A DNA stretch of 9,661 nt, taken from positions 1 through 9,661 of the forward strand of contig JAJZKY010000136.1 in the NCBI GenBank assembly GCA_021803885.1, in the 5' to 3' direction. This DNA is from Planctomycetota bacterium (lineage in GTDB: Bacteria > Planctomycetota > Phycisphaerae > WQYP01 > JAJZKY01). Each line of letters begins with the position of its first letter. Position 1 is the stretch's first letter. The position numbers and the translations under genes are program-made. The notes under the pieces are model-generated. The model did no database searches, was not told the origin of the DNA, and worked only from the letters and a program-made list of their open reading frames with translations. Shown here in pieces: positions 6,348-9,661 of this stretch.

Positions 6348-9300
6348 ATGGTTCGATTTGCGCTACGGAATCCGTATCTTGTCATTGTCTCCATCCTCGC
6401 CCTGCTTCTATTCGGCATTACGGTAGCGCTCCGGATTCCGCTCGACATCCTGCCGATGTTCAAGACGCCAGCGGTTCAGATATTGACGCTGTACCCGGGA
6501 ATGCCGACCGAGACGATGGAGCGCGATATCACCAACCGCATTGAGCGGTGGACATCGCAAGCGAACGGGATCGAAAGGCAGGAGTCCAAGAGCCTGACCG
6601 GAGTGAGCGTTGTGCGCGATTATTTCCGGAGCGATATCGATCCGAATGCCGCGCTGGCGCAGGCTACCTCTTTAGCCGACTCCGATTTGTACTATATGCC
6701 GCCGGGAACGATTCCTCCCATGGTCATGCCATACGACCCGACAGCAAACATACCGCTGGCGATCTTGACACTTTCGAGCAACACGCTCGATTAAACACAA
6801 CTGTATGACATTGCCTACTTCAATGTGCGCAACATGCTCAGCGGTATTCAAGGAGTAATTGCGCCTGCGGTTTTTGGAGGACGCATCCGCAGAATCCTCG
6901 TTTATGTGGATCCCGTCAAGCTCGCGGCGTACGACATGTCTCCATTGGATGTCGCCAACGCGCTGCGTAAATGGAATGTTTTCATCCCAACGGGCGACGC
7001 GAAGATCGGTCAGACGGATTATCTGATCTTGGCCAACGGAATGGTCCCGAGTGTCGAAAAGATCAACAATTTCCCATTGCGCATCGTCCACGGTGCTCCT
7101 GTATTCATCAAGGACATCGGCTATGCGCAGGACTCCTTTGAGATACAAACCAATATTGTCCATGTGAACGGCAGGCGCGAAGTTTATATTCCGATCTACC
7201 GACAACCGGGAGCGAACACCGTCCAGGTTGTTGACAGCATCCGTGGTGCGATACCACGCCTGAAGTCCCGCATTCCTGCAGGAATCAACATGAAGATCGT
7301 CGCCGACCAGTCGGTATTTGTCCGGCAGTCACTAAGCTCTCTTGAAAAGGAGCTCATTCTCGGTGGCGTCCTCGCGGGGCTGATGGTGCTGCTGTTTCTG
7401 GGCAATATCCAATCGACAGCCGTGGTATTTCTCGTCATCCCCTTGTCGATACTGGCCGCGGTGATTGGATTGTTCGTCACTGGCAACACCATCAACAGCA
7501 TGACTCTGGGCGGTCTGGCGTTGGCCGTGGGAAGACTGGTGGATGACGCCATCGTGGTCATCGAAAATATCAACAGACACCTTAAGATGGACAAGGAGCC
7601 TCTGATTGCGGCGAGAGACGGCGCTGAAGAAGTCGCGATGCCCGTGATTGTTTCGACCTTAACGACCATGATCGTGTTTCTCCCGGTGATCTTTTTAAGG
7701 GGCATGGGAAAGTTTCTCTTCGAGCCGCTGGCACTGGCTGTTGCGTTTGCCATGGCGGCATCCTACATTCTTGCGATGATGCTGATGCCGGTTTTCGCGG
7801 GCCGCTTCCTGAAGCCGGAAAGTAAGCATGCCGATCGGGGCAGCGTTTTGCGGCGGATTTCTGCGTCAACCAATGTCATCGAGAAGCGCTACCGGCAAAC
7901 GCTTGAGTGGGCCCTGAACTACCGGTGGCCGGTCCTTACCATCGCTGCGTGCATTTTTGTGCTGGCGCTGTTTCTGTATCCCTTGCTGGGCAAGGAGCTG
8001 TTTCCCGAGGTCGATGCTGGACAGTTCACCATACTGATGCGCGCGCCCTCCGGGACCCGCATTGAAGACACCGAAAAGATCACCTACCGAGTGGAAGAGG
8101 CAGTGCGCCAAACGATCCCGGCGCATGATCTCAATACGATCGTTACGAATATAGGCATCCTGTATGACTGGCCGGCCGCTTACACGCCGAACTCGGGTCC
8201 GATGGATGCCTTTTTTGCCGTTCAGCTAAACAAGAACCATACCGTTGCGTCTGAAGCCTATGTGCGGCGTCTTCGCCGGATATTGCCTCAGGAATTTCCC
8301 GGTGTCAGCTTCGCTTTTGATACCGGGGGGCTGCTTTCCTCCGCTCTAAACGGTGGCCTGCCTTCGCCCATCGACGTCCAGGTCATTGGCAACAGTCTTG
8401 AAACAGCACAGGGACTGGCCCAGGAAGTGAAGAAGGCCGTCGAGGCTACGCGCGGCACGGTGGACGTTCGGGTGCAGCAGAAGCTGGACTATCCGAAACT
8501 GGACATACATATCGACCGGGTGAAGGCGGCCTATCTCGGCCTAAATGCTGACGATGTAGTGAAGAACATCCTGACCGCGCTGAACTCGAGTGTGACGTTC
8601 CAGCCGGCCTTCTGGTTGGACGAGAAAAATGGCAATCACTATTTCCTTGGCGCGCAATATCCTGAAAGCCAAATCCAATCCCTAAGCACCCTTCAAAACA
8701 TCCCGATTACCGATCCGGACATGATCGCAAAGGGCACGGGTGCTTTTGAGCATAACCCAACGCTGCTGCGTAATGTAGCCACCATCAGCCGCGGCGAAGC
8801 TCCGGTCGAGGTAGATCATCGGAATATAGCCCGTGTGACAGATGTTTATGCCAACGTCTCCGGACGCGATATCGGCTCAACAGCCGCGGAAATCCAGCAA
8901 CGGCTGGACAAGATACAGGTCCCAAGCGGCTACCGGATGGTGATGAGGGGCGAAGCGGCGAACATGCGAGAGGCGTTCAGCGGAATGGGCTTCGGCCTGT
9001 TGATGGCAATAGCACTGGTTTACCTGCTGCTTGTGGCGCAGTTCCGCTCTTTCGTCGAACCCGGCATCATTTTGATTGCAGTCCCGCTGGGGCTCATCGG
9101 CGTCATCGTCATACTGCTGCTCACCGGAACTACAGTCAACATCCAGTCCTACCTGGGAACCATTTTTATGGTTGGCATTGCCGTATCAAACAGCGTTTTG
9201 CTGGTCGAGTTTACCAATCGGAAATTAAGGGAGGGACTGGCTGTGAAAGAGGCCATCGTGGCTGCGAGCAGCATCCGTTTGCGGCCTATTCTGATGACCT

Positions 9301-9500
9301 CCATCGCAGCGATTGCCGGCCTGCTGCCTATGGCTTTTGACCTATCGCCAGGCGCTGAGGCCAATGTGCCGCTCGCTCGCGCTGTCGTTGGGGGGCTGGC
9401 GGCCTCCACGCTGTTAACGCTGTTCGTTGTTCCTTTGCTCTACATCACGATGCGGCCTCACATATCGAACCAAAACCACTCTGTCGAGGGAGAACAATGA
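6348..9500 (+). pseudogene. RND-family efflux transporter (HAE/AcrB-like) interrupted by one in-frame TAA
   Basis: The frame from ATG 6348 to TGA 9498-9500 encodes about 1050 residues, the normal size of an RND inner-membrane pump, and would export drugs, lipophilic compounds or other toxic molecules using the proton gradient. It begins with TM1 (NPYLVIVSILALLLFGITVA), has the porter loops, and in TM4 reads GRLVDDAIVVIENINRHL. The two acidic residues D399-D400 place it with HAE (AcrB-like) rather than heavy-metal CzcA/CusA pumps. TM10 reads GIAVSNSVLLVEF, with Ser947 where AcrB has the proton-relay Lys940. Codon 149 (6792-6794) is TAA; the frame resumes at once with TQLYDIAYFNVRNMLSGI, so one base change explains it. 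A downstream GTG (6825) lacks TM1 and a ribosome binding site, so a functional shorter product is unlikely. TAGGAG lies 13 bases before the ATG. Its stop overlaps the next ATG (ATGA). A sequencing error is the main alternative to true inactivation. Confidence 0.85.
9005..9130 (+). repeat. Left arm of a 126-bp perfect inverted repeat (within the RND gene)
   Basis: These bases encode the part of the RND pump around VAQFRSFVEPGIILIAVPLG (TM8-TM9 region). They are identical, base for base, to the reverse complement of 9536-9661. The coding context shows that this copy is the original one. Confidence 0.95.
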
Positions 9501-9646
9501 AGAACACCCTCAAAGCGGCCCTAGTGCTGATCGCTGTTCCGGTGAGCAGCAGTATGACGATGACGCCGATGAGCCCCAGCGGGACTGCAATCAAAATGAT
9601 GCCGGGTTCGACGAAAGAGCGGAACTGCGCCACAAGCAGCAGGTAA
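9497..9646 (+). CDS. Start of the next operon gene, cut off by the inverted repeat (chimeric apparent ORF)
   Basis: ATG 9497 overlaps the RND stop (ATGA) and follows GAGGGAG, so translation coupling is clear. Only the first 13 codons, MKNTLKAALVLIA, precede position 9536; they look like the start of a signal peptide or membrane anchor. In RND operons the next gene is often a periplasmic adaptor or an outer-membrane channel, but nothing seen here decides between them. From 9536 onward the bases are the reverse complement of the RND gene, so the apparent continuation to TAA 9644-9646 is not the real protein. Treat only the first 13 or so codons as this gene. Confidence 0.5.
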   Translation: MKNTLKAALVLIAVPVSSSMTMTPMSPSGTAIKMMPGSTKERNCATSSR

Positions 9647-9661
9647 ACCAGTGCTATTGCC
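9536..9661 (-). repeat. Right arm of the 126-bp perfect inverted repeat, running to the window edge
   Basis: The window ends in an exact reverse complement of 9005-9130, with 405 bases between the arms. Identity starts at GTTCC (9536-9540) and continues to the last base, so the true length of the repeat may be greater. It begins after 13 codons of the next gene and has no gene of its own. The abrupt change of strand, perfect identity and position at the edge fit a fold-back assembly chimera; a recent inverted duplication is the biological alternative. Confidence 0.95.

Noticed and set aside
4354..6794. Two in-frame TAA codons in otherwise coherent genes could mean that TAA is read as an amino acid.
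   Set aside because: The chaperone-like gene (TAA 56-58) and the anti-sigma gene (TAA 6298-6300) end at TAA at natural positions, and the other long intact genes contain no internal TAA. Decay or base errors explain the two cases better.
6825..9500. A separate 891-residue RND protein starting at GTG 6825.
   Set aside because: It would lack TM1 and the first porter segment, has no ribosome binding site, and is in the same frame as the upstream 148 codons; it is the back part of one broken gene.
6348..9500. Heavy-metal (CzcA/CusA) RND pump, as the copper genes upstream might suggest.
   Set aside because: TM4 carries the paired VDDA acidic residues typical of HAE pumps rather than the single-Asp pattern of heavy-metal pumps.
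9445..9633. A minus-strand frame that reads as an RND pump fragment.
   Set aside because: It is only the inverted copy of 9005-9130 plus unrelated antisense bases, not a second transporter gene.

Overview
This looks like chromosomal DNA of a Gram-negative, moderately GC-rich bacterium. The general style suits an Acidobacteriota-like soil or environmental organism: an ECF sigma/anti-sigma/RND efflux operon, and a secreted-type protein with an 'LPKGASVVGHVVE' motif of a kind I associate with acidobacteria. The phylum is an inference from protein style, not proven.

Region 1 (1-3596) is a tight plus-strand metal/redox cluster. It holds the tail of a small protein that resembles a heavy-metal-associated (HMA) copper chaperone, a CopA-like P1B ATPase, and a seven-helix CcdA-like protein fused to a C-terminal cupredoxin domain. 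Together they look like a copper (or related soft-metal) handling system: cytosolic chaperone, membrane pump, then an electron/metal relay with a copper-binding domain on the outer face. The pump is atypical. Its transmembrane metal motif is YPC instead of CPC, and the usual YN motif of TM7 is FN.

Region 2 (about 3597-4993) is a decay zone with no clearly intact gene. On the minus strand, 3610-3800 carries pieces of the end of an EAL (c-di-GMP phosphodiesterase-type) domain scattered over two reading frames. On the plus strand, 4075-4854 is a secreted-type hypothetical gene with one in-frame TAA and no convincing start.

Region 3 (about 4938-9540) is an efflux operon: ECF sigma factor, a zinc-finger anti-sigma factor with one membrane helix (4-base overlap), an RND inner-membrane transporter, and the start of another gene (4-base overlap). 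The RND gene is full length for its family except for one TAA at codon 149, so as given it is a pseudogene or contains a sequence error.

The last 126 bases (9536-9661) are an exact reverse complement of 9005-9130 inside the RND gene. The repeat runs to the window edge, cuts off the last gene, and is most simply a fold-back assembly chimera, though a real inverted duplication is possible.
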